From: G020350405 sp964513655
GTDB taxonomy: Bacteria; Planctomycetota; Phycisphaerae; Sedimentisphaerales; Anaerobacaceae
Direction of reading: 5' to 3'
Length of the DNA stretch: 64,000 nt
Assembly: GCA_964513655.1 (NCBI GenBank)
Contig: CAZENQ010000005.1
Span: 1 to 64,000 of the forward strand
Shown: positions 1 through 8,299 of the stretch, one piece after another
Layout of the letters: each line of letters begins with the position of its first letter
How positions within the stretch are numbered: position 1 is the stretch's first letter
Program-made: the position numbers and the translations under genes
The notes under the pieces: model-generated
What the model was told of the DNA's origin: nothing
Seen by the model: only the letters and a program-made list of their open reading frames with translations
Databases searched by the model: none

Positions 1-453
1 GTTCCGGAGGTCGAGGAGGTCGAAGGTGTTGACCAGAAGCTGGTGATGTTTACCAAGAACTGCAACGGCAAGCTGGCGACGACGGACTATAACCTGAGCA
101 AGGTTTGTAAAGTGCGTGAGGTTGACGTAGTGAACATAAACGATTTGGCGACCTCGCTGAAGGTAATTGCCCTGCCGGGTGAGATTATGGAAGTCAAGAT
201 TATCAAGCCCGGCGAAGAGGCGGACCAGGGTATCGGTTACATGGACGACGGGACAATGATTGTTGTGGAAGGAGCGCGCAATAAGATCGGTCGCATGACA
301 ATGATTAGCGTGACCAGCTCGCTTCAGACCTCAGCGGGAAAGATGATTTTCGGCAAGTTCGAAGGATTTGTGCGGAGGCCGGAGGATAACAAGAGGCGGG
401 CACCAGAAAAAAAGTTGGCCGGTGCGAATGCATCAAGGAACAATAAGCGTTAA
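1..453 (+). CDS. PIN/TRAM domain protein (YacL-like), C-terminal part; cut by window edge
   Basis: The frame is open to base 1 (VPEVEEVEGVDQKLV at the edge), so this is the last ~150 residues of a longer gene. The first third looks like the end of a PIN nuclease-like domain (DQKLVMFTKNCNGKLATTDY, then NINDLA). The rest resembles a TRAM RNA-binding domain (LPGEIMEVKII, GIGYMDDGTMIVVEGA, VTSSLQTSAGKMIF). That order and these phrases are those of the YacL family, usually ~350 residues with N-terminal membrane helices, which would lie left of the window. The tail is short and basic (RRAPEKK). A GTG at 43 could be taken for a start, but homology-like sequence continues upstream of it. The family is probably a membrane-tethered ribonuclease or RNA binder; its exact role is unsettled. 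Confidence 0.85.
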   Translation, partial: VPEVEEVEGVDQKLVMFTKNCNGKLATTDYNLSKVCKVREVDVVNINDLATSLKVIALPGEIMEVKIIKPGEEADQGIGYMDDGTMIVVEGARNKIGRMTMISVTSSLQTSAGKMIFGKFEGFVRRPEDNKRRAPEKKLAGANASRNNKR

Positions 454-502
454 GGTACTCTGTTGTTAGCGATCGAGGGCTGTTTCTGAGCCTCTTCTCA
501 AT

Positions 503-2266
503 TCATTGAGCGGGTATAACAGGCAAGAGTATATGCGATGCGCGATCGGCGTTGTGATAAACTGTCTGGGTCGCTTTTCTCAGCTGGGCATCGTCGCCAA
601 AAGGATGGCCGGTGTTGGGATTTCTGTCAAACCGAGGGAAATTACTGCTGGATATCTCGACGCGAATTCTATGGCCCGGCAAAAAGACATTGCTGGTGAC
701 CCACAAATCTATCTCATATCGATAAACTTTGCCCGGCACAATCAAAGCCGGCTTCGCCGCAGAATCGCGATACCTGGCGCGGATAATGCCGTCGCACAGG
801 TTGAATGGGCGACCATCGGGGTAAACATCGATAAGTTTGGCCGTCCAGTCGGTATCAGGCGCACTGCTGGCGGCATAAAGAACAACGCTTACGGGTCCGG
901 TCACCTCGAGTGCATTGTTAAGCTTTTCTGAGGTGAAGACCAAGACATCATCTCGTTTTTCGACGTTGCTCTGGTCGAGCGGCCCAAGTTCTTCACCAAA
1001 TAATATGCACCCACCCCTGGTAGGTACGGGATTTTCAGGGTCATAGATAAAGGTGTCAGCGGGTTCATTAGCCGGCTTCCGGAGGCTGAGAGTTCCATCA
1101 CCGGCCAGGCTGTTGGCAGCGTGTTTGCTGTGAAAGTAGTAGGGCGTATATTGCGTTCTTTCCAAAGGCCATTCGTACTCGTTGCGCCATTGATTTGAAC
1201 CCATCACAAAAATACGATATGGCGGCAAATCGTCGATACCGGCGCCTTTATTTTTTAGCCAGTGAGCAAACCATCTTTTTTGCAGGTCTTCAACGTCGAT
1301 TTGGGCGTTTGGACCAAAATCCCTTTCACCTACCATCCAGTTAGGACCGTGACCCCAAGGGCCAACAATCAGGTGACAATGTTTTCGAGCGATATCTGAG
1401 GTCGCCTTCTGTCTTACGGCACTTACATATTTGAAGGCCTGGTTCACAAAGATATCGTACCAGCTACTTAGCGTAATGTTGGGCACCTTGACTTGCTCTA
1501 GTGTATTTACAATGTTTGCCTGAGCCCAGTAGCTGTCGAATTGGGGGTGGGCTATCCAGTCGCGCATGAACCGCACCTGAAAGCCGATTTGTTCGTCCCA
1601 TTTCGAAAGCGGCAGCTTCCAGTAGGCCTTGTTTATGTCCCAGTTGGCTCTGAGCCCGGCTCCCTCGCCTTCGGTGGGTTTTAGCATCTCGCTTGCCCAA
1701 CCCATCATTGTGCCGAGGCCAAAGGCACCGCCGATGTAGGCGCAGTCCCTGTGCCAGTCTATCAACGGAACTATCGTGAACATCGCCTTGAGCCAATCAC
1801 CTGCATCGGGCGCGACAATCCATTGCGTAAAGCCAAGATAGGACCCTCCTGTAGTAGCTATTCTGCCGTTACACCATGGTTGAGCCAGAATCCATTTCTG
1901 TGTGTCCAGGCCATCATTCCTTTCGTTCACACCCGGCTCCCAGGCCCCCTCGGAATCACCTGTCCCCCGGCAGTCCTGGATTACAAAGACGTAACCTTCA
2001 GCTGCAAAGTAGCTACTGAGGTCATCTTTGGCGTTACCCTTGCCATACGGGGTGCGTGTAAGTATAACCGGAAATCTGCCACTGGCTTTAGGCAGCGAGA
2101 TGTTCGCCGCAAGCCCGATGCCGTCTCTCATCGGGATGTGTACGTTTCTGCGGACTTCAATATCAAGGATCTTTGTTTTCTTTTGCTCAGGGCCGGTCTT
2201 TTCACAGGAAGTCGACAGAGCCAGAAGAGTAAGCAGGACTGCGACAAGAGTGGTGTACTTTTTCAT
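503..2266 (-). CDS. CocE/NonD family alpha/beta hydrolase, lipoprotein
   Basis: 587 residues. An N-terminal signal with lipobox LSTSC (Cys21) points to an outer- or inner-membrane-anchored lipoprotein. The body matches the CocE/NonD (X-Pro dipeptidyl-peptidase S15-like) hydrolases: VHIPMRDGIGLAANI at the start of the fold, QDCRGTGDSEG, nucleophile elbow GGSYLG (Ser142), an Asp in SSWYDIF (~275), a His in VGPWGHG (~307), and a C-terminal jelly-roll-like region (FDRNPNTG near the end). Such enzymes cleave esters or acyl-peptide bonds; the substrate cannot be told. An AAGGA Shine-Dalgarno lies ~11 bases before the ATG. It converges with the preceding YacL-like gene and stands alone on its strand. 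Confidence 0.88.
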   Translation of the reverse strand: MKKYTTLVAVLLTLLALSTSCEKTGPEQKKTKILDIEVRRNVHIPMRDGIGLAANISLPKASGRFPVILTRTPYGKGNAKDDLSSYFAAEGYVFVIQDCRGTGDSEGAWEPGVNERNDGLDTQKWILAQPWCNGRIATTGGSYLGFTQWIVAPDAGDWLKAMFTIVPLIDWHRDCAYIGGAFGLGTMMGWASEMLKPTEGEGAGLRANWDINKAYWKLPLSKWDEQIGFQVRFMRDWIAHPQFDSYWAQANIVNTLEQVKVPNITLSSWYDIFVNQAFKYVSAVRQKATSDIARKHCHLIVGPWGHGPNWMVGERDFGPNAQIDVEDLQKRWFAHWLKNKGAGIDDLPPYRIFVMGSNQWRNEYEWPLERTQYTPYYFHSKHAANSLAGDGTLSLRKPANEPADTFIYDPENPVPTRGGCILFGEELGPLDQSNVEKRDDVLVFTSEKLNNALEVTGPVSVVLYAASSAPDTDWTAKLIDVYPDGRPFNLCDGIIRARYRDSAAKPALIVPGKVYRYEIDLWVTSNVFLPGHRIRVEISSSNFPRFDRNPNTGHPFGDDAQLRKATQTVYHNADRASHILLPVIPAQ

Positions 2267-2296
2267 CGAGTATTATCCTTAATGGACATTTACCAT

Positions 2297-3004
2297 TTAT
2301 ACTTGTTTAGCCATGTTACTGGATTTCAGGAGGGATTTTACGAACAGTGCGACGGCTGCCAAGAGGCCGGCGGCGAACAACGGCCAATAGAAGTGTGACT
2401 GGTAGTCCGGCTTTGTGATGTGTCGGCCGGCGATGCAGAAAGAGACAACCACAACGACGGCGGCGAGTATGAAAGCGAGCCAGTCGGCGAGGGCGACTTT
2501 AACAGGCCTGGCATGGTCGGAGCGGTAGAGTATTATTGCGGCGAATACGAGCAGTGTGATAGAAACAAGGATGGGCGCGAGGACCGGAGAGGCCCATGGG
2601 GCTGGTATCAAAAACAGTATGTCCCAGTCCATGATGGTGGCGGGCCAGTCGAGGAGGACCTTCAGCCAGACGTAGTAGAAGATATCCCAGACCGCGAAGA
2701 TGGTGAGGAAGTAGGCGAAACGCCGGCGGTGATTTTGGCCGAACAGATATGAGGCGGTAAGGATTAAAACCAGTGTGGCAGCTTCTCGGCCGACTTCAGT
2801 CAAGAGGAGGCGCTCCCATAGAGGGCCGATACCAAATTCGGCCAAGGGGAAGGTAAAGCCGTTGGGATAGAAGATTGCTCGGAGGTAGACAACCACGGCG
2901 GCCTCGATATATCCGAAGGCGATGCTGAAGACGACGGCGATAAGAAATCGTTTGAATGTTCTTTTGAGCTGCTCTTGAGCTGTATCAGGCAATCCCTGTG
3001 TCAT
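2297..3004 (-). CDS. conserved hypothetical membrane protein
   Basis: 235 residues with about six hydrophobic segments (around 20-45, 70-90, 97-115, 135-160, 170-190 and 205-222). A conspicuous motif is GYIEAAVVVYLR at the end of the first helix, followed by a soluble stretch ending in LLTEVGREAATL. I recognise no functional family. The start lies 5 bases after the ispG stop, so the two are probably co-transcribed with ispG first. Nothing catalytic is visible; a structural or sensory membrane role is possible but unsupported. Confidence 0.75.
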   Translation of the reverse strand: MTQGLPDTAQEQLKRTFKRFLIAVVFSIAFGYIEAAVVVYLRAIFYPNGFTFPLAEFGIGPLWERLLLTEVGREAATLVLILTASYLFGQNHRRRFAYFLTIFAVWDIFYYVWLKVLLDWPATIMDWDILFLIPAPWASPVLAPILVSITLLVFAAIILYRSDHARPVKVALADWLAFILAAVVVVVSFCIAGRHITKPDYQSHFYWPLFAAGLLAAVALFVKSLLKSSNMAKQV

Positions 3005-3009
3005 TTTGG

Positions 3010-4068
3010 TTACAGCTTCTTCAATTGTTTCAACAGTTCGGGGATGATTTTGCTTTCCGGCACTATTGCGATTCTTCGTCCTTTGCGGTAGATGAAGGCC
3101 TTGTTCTTTGCGGCGCAGACGGCGAGGTCGGCGTCGGCAGCCTCACCGGGGCCGTTGACTATGCAGCCCATCACGGCGATACGGATAGGTTTATCAATAT
3201 CAGGAAGGTTCTTTTTTACCCGGCGTGCCAGTCTGGTTATGTCGATTTGAGCACGGGCACAAGTCGGGCAGACAACCAACTGGACTTTTGGGCGTTCGTA
3301 CAGAGCCAGTGAGGCTAAGAGTTGCTTTGCAATTTCTGTTTCCACTACCGGATTTCCCGCGGCACTTACCCTGATGGTGTCACCAATGCCTTCTGCGAGC
3401 AGCGTGCCCAGGGTAACAGCAGAGGGTATCTGCGCATCTTCAGGGAGGCCCGCGTGGGTCAGGCCGAGGTGTATTGGGTAGTCGAAGGTTCCACTAATTA
3501 GCCGGTTGATTTGGATGGTCCGGAGGCAGTCGCTGCTTTTTGCGCTAAGAACCAGTTGCGTGAAGCTGCGTCTTTGAAACAGCGCCACATATTTTTTTAT
3601 TTCCTTCAGCATAAAAGCAACGCGTTTTTTAGCAGGGACGTCCCCGATTTTGAGGTTCCTGATGCTCGCCTCGTTGACTCCTATCCTGATGGTGGTCTTG
3701 TGCATTTTGGCCGCGTCTATGATTCGGTGAATGCTTTTGGGGTCTTTAATATTTCCGGGGTTGAGTCTTATCTTGGCCGCTCCGGCTTCTATCGCTTCAA
3801 TCGCCCGGTTGGGGCTGAAGTGGACATCTGCGATGAGGGGGACGGACACTTTTTGTACGATTTTAGCAAAAGCGGCTGTATCGGCGCGGGTGGGTACGGC
3901 GATTCTGACCAGGCGGCAGCCGGCACAGGCGAGTTGATTGACCTGCCTTACGCAACGGGCAATATCAACGGTGGGTACCTTTGTCATCGACTGGACAATA
4001 ATTGGCGATGATGAGCCGATTTTTACGGGTCCGGCCCTGACGGTTATTGTTTTTCTTCTTTTAATCAT
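3010..4068 (-). CDS. ispG: (E)-4-hydroxy-3-methylbut-2-enyl-diphosphate synthase (IspG)
   Basis: 352 residues, the length of the simple bacterial form. IspG is the [4Fe-4S] enzyme of the methylerythritol-phosphate isoprenoid pathway and converts 2-C-methyl-D-erythritol 2,4-cyclodiphosphate to HMBPP. The TIM-barrel part has VPLIADVHFSPNRAIEAIEA and KIRLNPGNI. The C-terminal domain carries the cluster ligands CPTC (Cys267, Cys270) and CIVNGPGEA (Cys302) with the conserved Glu309. The upstream Shine-Dalgarno is weak. It heads a two-gene unit with the membrane protein downstream and is divergent from the alpha/beta hydrolase across a 120-base gap. Confidence 0.96.
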   Translation of the reverse strand: MIKRRKTITVRAGPVKIGSSSPIIVQSMTKVPTVDIARCVRQVNQLACAGCRLVRIAVPTRADTAAFAKIVQKVSVPLIADVHFSPNRAIEAIEAGAAKIRLNPGNIKDPKSIHRIIDAAKMHKTTIRIGVNEASIRNLKIGDVPAKKRVAFMLKEIKKYVALFQRRSFTQLVLSAKSSDCLRTIQINRLISGTFDYPIHLGLTHAGLPEDAQIPSAVTLGTLLAEGIGDTIRVSAAGNPVVETEIAKQLLASLALYERPKVQLVVCPTCARAQIDITRLARRVKKNLPDIDKPIRIAVMGCIVNGPGEAADADLAVCAAKNKAFIYRKGRRIAIVPESKIIPELLKQLKKL

Positions 4069-4188
4069 ACCGAAATTGTAGCTTGTATTATGGCATCGGG
4101 CAAACTAAAATGCGTCCGAACGGTAAAGGCGGTTTTGTGCCGGTTGTACGCCTGGCTGAGTTCTTGGCCGTAAAAGTGAGCTGTCATT

Positions 4189-5058
4189 ATGAGGGTAACA
4201 AGGCCGGTGTTGATACTTATAGAAGTTTTTGCGGTTTTGCTTATCGCCTATTCGGCATTGGGGTGGGCGCTGTATTTTATGCAGCCGACGTTTGTGTACA
4301 AGCCTGTGCGGGACGTTTCTTATACACCGGACGAATTGGGTCTGGATTTTGAAGAGGTAACGCTTAAAACCGCCGACGGCGTGCAGTTGAGCAGTTGGTA
4401 CGTGCCGACGGAGAATTCGGAGCTTACGGTGCTGTTCTGCCATGGTAACGGGGGCAATATAACGCACCGTTTGGACAGTATAAATATCCTTCATAATCTG
4501 GGGCTGAACTGTTTTATTTTTGATTATCGCGGCTACGGCGACAGCGAGGGCAAGCCAAGCGAGGAGGGGACATACTTAGACGCGATGGCAGCGTACAAGT
4601 GGCTTACCGAAACGAGAAAGCTCCCGGCGAACAAGATTATTATATTAGGCAGGAGTCTTGGCGGAAGCATCGCGGCACAGTTGGCGAGCAAGGTGGATGT
4701 GGCGGGCCTTATTGTTGAAAGCGGTTTTACATCGTACGTTGATATGGGCAGGAAATTTTACCCCTATATGCCGGTTCGGTGGTTCGCGAAGTTCAGCTAC
4801 AGAACCATCGATTACATCAGGGAAGTCCGCTGTCCGGTGCTTGTAATCCACAGCCGAAATGATGAGATTGCGCCGTTCGAATTTGGTTTAGAGCTATACA
4901 GGATGGCGAATGAGCCGAAGGAGTTTGTTGAGATTTTCGGCAGCCATAACGACGGTTTTTTGGTCTCGAGCGAGACTTACAATAAGGCCTGGGCCAAGTG
5001 GCTAAAATTCTTAGAGCAATACTACGAGGGCCGGACCACCGGCCATCAGGCATCATAG
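4189..5058 (+). CDS. membrane-anchored alpha/beta hydrolase (BEM46/ABHD13-like)
   Basis: 289 residues. One N-terminal transmembrane helix (~8-30) is followed by an alpha/beta-hydrolase domain: oxyanion loop CHGNGGNI, FDYRGYGDSEG, nucleophile elbow GRSLGG (Ser156), acid in HSRNDEIAP (Asp ~226), base in GSHNDGF (His ~254). This layout is that of the BEM46/ABHD13-type serine hydrolases, which sit on a membrane facing the cytoplasm or periplasm. The substrate is unknown; esterase or thioesterase activity is the usual guess. It probably has its own promoter in the divergent gap with ispG. Confidence 0.85.
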   Translation: MRVTRPVLILIEVFAVLLIAYSALGWALYFMQPTFVYKPVRDVSYTPDELGLDFEEVTLKTADGVQLSSWYVPTENSELTVLFCHGNGGNITHRLDSINILHNLGLNCFIFDYRGYGDSEGKPSEEGTYLDAMAAYKWLTETRKLPANKIIILGRSLGGSIAAQLASKVDVAGLIVESGFTSYVDMGRKFYPYMPVRWFAKFSYRTIDYIREVRCPVLVIHSRNDEIAPFEFGLELYRMANEPKEFVEIFGSHNDGFLVSSETYNKAWAKWLKFLEQYYEGRTTGHQAS

Positions 5059-5124
5059 CGGCATGGAGTTTTGGCTGTTTAGCGTGGTAATCCTAAGTCG
5101 TCATTTGCGTTAGAGGAGACAGAA

Positions 5125-6309
5125 ATGAGCTGGCAGTTGTACATTAGTTTGAGCGTAATGATGTTTCTGGAGTATGCGATTTGGGGGGCGTGGGCGCCGG
5201 TCTTGGCGGCCCGCTTGTTGGGTCCACTGAAGTTCAGCGGCAAACAAACCGGCTGGATCTATGCGACGCTGCCATTAGCGTGCATCATCTCACCGCTGGT
5301 CGCCGGACAGCTTGCCGATAAGTGGGTGAACACGGAGCGGATACTTTTTGTATCTCATCTGCTCGGCGCGGGGCTATTGTTTACTGCCGCTCGACAGAGG
5401 AGATTTGGCAGTCTTTTTGTGGCAATGCTGTTTTATTCGTTTTGCTACGCGGCCACGCTACCGCTTGTCAATGCGCTGATGTTTGCCCAGCTAGCTGAAA
5501 ATCAGTTGGACATTAGCGTCAATTCTCCCGGTATTTTCATCTGGGCACCGATTGCGTGGGCGCTGGTTGGGTATTTTCTGACGGGGTGGCGGTGGACCTT
5601 CAAGACCGAGGGCGAGGGGCGAGACTGTCTATTCATGGCGGCTGGGTTGTCTGCGATTATGGCGGTAGGCTGTTTTTTTCTGCCGGAGACAGTCCCGGCG
5701 AAATCGGGCGAGATACCGATACTGGGGGCGATGGGGATGCTGGCCGATAGTAATTTCCTAATCTTTATAGTACTGTCGATGATAGTGGCCGGGATGATGC
5801 AGTTCTACTTTCTGGGGACAGCCCGCTTTATGCAGGATATGGGGATTGCCGCCAAGAACGTGCCTGCGTCGATGGCGATTGCACAAGCGGTGCAGGCAGT
5901 CGCTACTTTCTTCGCGCTGGGCCTGTTATTAAGAAGCCTTGGGTTCAAATGGACATTGACCGTGGGTGCGGGATGCTGGCTCGTGATGTATATTGTATAT
6001 GTGGCGACAAAGCCGCGGTGGCTGGTAATCATGTCGCAATCGCTACACGGACTTGCTTATGTCTTTTTTATCATCGCCGGTCAGATTTTCGCAGAGAGCA
6101 TCGCTGCTGAGGAGATTCGCAGTTCGATGCAGGCGCTTGTTTTTGCGGCGACGGTTGGAATTGGTCTTTTCTTAGGGACGCAGTTTGCCGGTGTGGTAAT
6201 GGATGTATTTAAGAAAGATGATCAGTTCCGCTGGCGTCCTATTTACACTGTGCCTTGCGCAATAACGCTTGTGTGCCTAATAGGATTGGTCTTATTCTTC
6301 AAGAGTTAG
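5125..6309 (+). CDS. MFS transporter, nucleoside:H+ symporter-like
   Basis: 394 residues with about twelve membrane segments. The N-terminus (YISLSVMMFLEYAIWGAWAPVL) and the region LPLVNALMFAQL are like NupG/XapB-type nucleoside:proton symporters. The loop LVAGQLADKW matches the MFS signature between helices 2 and 3. GAGGAG at 5113-5118 is a good ribosome site for the ATG. The gene ends tail to tail with lexA: its TAG and the lexA TAA overlap within the four bases 6306-6309, so neither gene has room for a private terminator. The substrate is an inference from family resemblance. Confidence 0.82.
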   Translation: MSWQLYISLSVMMFLEYAIWGAWAPVLAARLLGPLKFSGKQTGWIYATLPLACIISPLVAGQLADKWVNTERILFVSHLLGAGLLFTAARQRRFGSLFVAMLFYSFCYAATLPLVNALMFAQLAENQLDISVNSPGIFIWAPIAWALVGYFLTGWRWTFKTEGEGRDCLFMAAGLSAIMAVGCFFLPETVPAKSGEIPILGAMGMLADSNFLIFIVLSMIVAGMMQFYFLGTARFMQDMGIAAKNVPASMAIAQAVQAVATFFALGLLLRSLGFKWTLTVGAGCWLVMYIVYVATKPRWLVIMSQSLHGLAYVFFIIAGQIFAESIAAEEIRSSMQALVFAATVGIGLFLGTQFAGVVMDVFKKDDQFRWRPIYTVPCAITLVCLIGLVLFFKS

Positions 6310-6962
6310 AATTTTCTCAGCAGTCCTATGACGACGGCTTCGATATGGCATTTGTCTGAGTAGATAGGGCCGTAGTTGTCGTTTGACGGCTGGAGTCTAA
6401 CCTGCGTTTTTTCCTTGTAGAATCTTTTTATTGTAGCGTTTTCATTATCGACGACGGCGATGACCAGCTGGCCGTTGTTAGCTACGAGGGTGGACCTGCA
6501 AATCACGTAATCGCCATCCCGGATGTCGTCGTCGAGCATACTGTCGCCTTTTACCTGAAGCGCGAAGATATTATCATCCGGTGCGAAATGCGAGCTCAGG
6601 GACAGCAGCTGAGTGTCTTCGACAGCTTCTATGGGGGCACCGGCGGCGACCGTTCCGACAAACGGTATGGTTGCCGGGGGGCGGGCGGGCGAGTCCTGGT
6701 CGTTGTCGCTGAGTAGTTTAAGCAGTTCTTGCGCTTTGGAAGTCAGGTTCAAAGAGCGAGCCCTGCCCGGCGAGGTCGAGAGCAGGCGTTTTTTTCGCAG
6801 TTCTGCGATATGCTCGAATACGGTGCTTCGGCTTATGCCCAGTTCGGATGCTAATTCGGCCATCGTCGGGGAATAGTATTGACTGGTCTGAAAAGAGTTT
6901 ATGGCTGTTAATAGCTGTAGCTGACGCGGCGTGAGCTGGTTTGTCGGTTTTTTTAACTGCAT
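6306..6962 (-). CDS. lexA: LexA SOS repressor
   Basis: 218 residues. The N-terminal winged helix (residues ~8-70) has LTPRQLQLLTAI and SELGISRSTVFEHIAEL. The C-terminal S24 autoprotease has cleavage site AAG (Ala107-Gly108), nucleophile GDSM (Ser141) and general base Lys179 in NATIKRF. RecA-stimulated self-cleavage should lift repression of DNA-damage genes. AAAGGA lies 8 bases before the ATG and an in-frame TAA just upstream fixes the start. The promoter and a palindromic candidate operator lie ~310 bases upstream, with a separate ORF in between that overlaps this gene in another frame. Confidence 0.96.
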   Translation of the reverse strand: MQLKKPTNQLTPRQLQLLTAINSFQTSQYYSPTMAELASELGISRSTVFEHIAELRKKRLLSTSPGRARSLNLTSKAQELLKLLSDNDQDSPARPPATIPFVGTVAAGAPIEAVEDTQLLSLSSHFAPDDNIFALQVKGDSMLDDDIRDGDYVICRSTLVANNGQLVIAVVDNENATIKRFYKEKTQVRLQPSNDNYGPIYSDKCHIEAVVIGLLRKF

Positions 6963-7215
6963 ATTTTATTAATCCTTTTCGGTGGAGGACGGAGTCTGCA
7001 GGCGGTTGAGTCTGTGTCAGTTCTTGTGGCACAGCGTTGGGTGTCGAGCCGAGCAGTGCGGGTACAATATGGCTCAGCGATTGGATGAATTTAGTCAGGC
7101 GGCCCATGGAAGGGCGGTGGGCTATGGTCGGCTCGGGGGGCCAAACGGAGACGAAGTCGCCGCCCGGTCCGAATCTGCATACGGGCTCGGGGTGATTGTT
7201 TAGGCAGCTGTCCAT
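6718..7215 (-). CDS. leader ORF overlapping lexA (possible small protein)
   Basis: A 165-codon ORF beginning MDSCLNNHPEPVCRFG, with a strong AGGAG ribosome site 7 bases before its ATG. It starts ~55 bases after the predicted lexA transcription start and is the first ORF of that transcript. The first ~84 codons lie in the leader; the rest overlap lexA in another frame. I recognise no domain. The leader part is Pro- and Cys-containing and low in charge; the overlapping half is Arg/Lys-rich, as shadow frames often are. It may be a real small protein, a translational attenuator, or chance. The ribosome site is the only positive evidence. Confidence 0.35.
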   Translation of the reverse strand: MDSCLNNHPEPVCRFGPGGDFVSVWPPEPTIAHRPSMGRLTKFIQSLSHIVPALLGSTPNAVPQELTQTQPPADSVLHRKGLIKYAVKKTDKPAHAASATAINSHKLFSDQSILFPDDGRISIRTGHKPKHRIRAYRRTAKKTPALDLAGQGSLFEPDFQSARTA

Positions 7216-7276
7216 TTTTTTCTCCTGTTGCAGCCGGTGGTAACCGGCAGTAAGCGGATTTTGGCAATGCTACGCA

Positions 7277-7305
7277 ACTATATGTATCGGTGATACGGAA
7301 GTGAA
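7277..7305 (-). promoter_or_regulatory. lexA promoter
   Basis: On the minus strand: -35 TTCACT (7300-7305), a 17-base spacer, -10 TATAGT (7277-7282). Transcription should begin near 7270 and read the leader ORF, then lexA. The spacer holds the palindrome listed separately. Confidence 0.6.
7284..7296. promoter_or_regulatory. candidate LexA operator, GTATC-N3-GATAC
   Basis: A perfect inverted repeat, GTATCGGTGATAC, exactly between the -35 and -10 of the lexA promoter, where a repressor would block RNA polymerase. LexA normally represses its own gene. This motif differs from the E. coli (CTGT-N8-ACAG), Bacillus (GAAC-N4-GTTC) and alphaproteobacterial (GTTC-N7-GTTC) boxes. Assignment to LexA is an inference from position and symmetry. 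Confidence 0.5.
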
Positions 7306-7599
7306 AACCCTAACAAAAACCGAACAAAAATCGGCGGACCGAGGAAATTTTTTGGCTGATTGGTTTTGTTAACCGGAGGGGCGATTATATGGGACTTTTG
7401 GAGGTTGGCTGGGTGTGGTGTGGGGCTGAATAGGCGGTACCTGAGCGGAGGAAGGTTGACCTGATATTGAGTGGTTGAGTCGAATCCCTTGGTAGCAGGG
7501 CAAGTCGTTTGGCTTTGCGGCGTACGGTCTTTGGGATTTGTTAGTGGGGGACAGTTGTTAGGAAGGGGCCGCTACTTTTACCAACCGGGAACTTGGCAT
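7306..7599. other. lexA-bioY divergent intergenic region
   Basis: About 290 bases between the two divergent promoters. I see no ORF with a ribosome site, no tRNA-like fold and no strong hairpin. It is G-rich on the plus strand in 7380-7480. Confidence 0.4.
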
Positions 7600-7628
7600 T
7601 TGACTTAGAAGCAATCCTAAAATATAAT
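7600..7628 (+). promoter_or_regulatory. bioY promoter
   Basis: TTGACT (7600-7605), 17-base spacer, TATAAT (7623-7628): a near-consensus housekeeping promoter. It gives a leader of about 45 bases before bioY. Confidence 0.7.
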
Positions 7629-7679
7629 CCCTGCTTGTTTTTATGTAACTAAAGTGTTTGGCTTTGCTTAGGAGTACGT

Positions 7680-8288
7680 ATGCTGATGAACGCGACTATA
7701 GCGGGCATATTCAGGCCCACCAAGAAAGCATACGCAGGATTCTACGATATTGTGCTGATTATTTGCGGTTCGTTACTCATTGCGTTGTGTGCTCAAGTCA
7801 AAGTGCCGCTACCGTTTAGTCCAGTTCCTATTACGGGCCAGACGTTTGCGGTGTTGATGGTAGGTGCGCTTCTGGGTTCACGTCGAGGCAGTTTGTGCGC
7901 ACTTGCGTACATAATACAAGGGGCGGCGGGGCTGCCCGTCTTTGCGTTCGGAGGCGGCCCTGCGGTATTGGCAGGTCCTACGGGCGGGTATCTGGCCGGT
8001 TTTGTTGTGGGCGCTTATGTTACGGGAACACTGGCGGAGAGGGGCTGGGACCGGCGAGTTGGTACAACCATATTGGCGATGGTCCTGGGTAATCTTGGCA
8101 TTTACAGCTTCGGGCTGGTTTGGCTGTGCTGTCTGATGGGGGTCGGTAAAGCTGTACTTGCTGTGGGTCTTTATCCTTTCATTGTTGGCGATCTGTTGAA
8201 GATAGTATTGGCGGCGATAGTTCTGCCGTCGGCATGGAAGCTGCTTGGCAAAATAAATCCGCCAGCAGAAGGCGATGGTCAGGACTAA
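7680..8288 (+). CDS. bioY: biotin ECF-transporter S component (BioY)
   Basis: 202 residues, about six membrane helices. Family marks are VPLPFSPVPITGQTFAVLM, LLGSRRG, YIIQGAAGLPVFAFGGG and GPTGGYLAGF, which form the biotin-binding core of BioY. BioY captures biotin in the membrane, alone or with the shared EcfT/EcfA energy-coupling module, which is not in this window. AGGAG sits 5 bases before the ATG. It is transcribed alone from a strong promoter. No BirA gene or visible BirA-type operator lies nearby, so regulation is unclear. Confidence 0.94.
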   Translation: MLMNATIAGIFRPTKKAYAGFYDIVLIICGSLLIALCAQVKVPLPFSPVPITGQTFAVLMVGALLGSRRGSLCALAYIIQGAAGLPVFAFGGGPAVLAGPTGGYLAGFVVGAYVTGTLAERGWDRRVGTTILAMVLGNLGIYSFGLVWLCCLMGVGKAVLAVGLYPFIVGDLLKIVLAAIVLPSAWKLLGKINPPAEGDGQD

Positions 8289-8299
8289 ACGCGGTTAAG

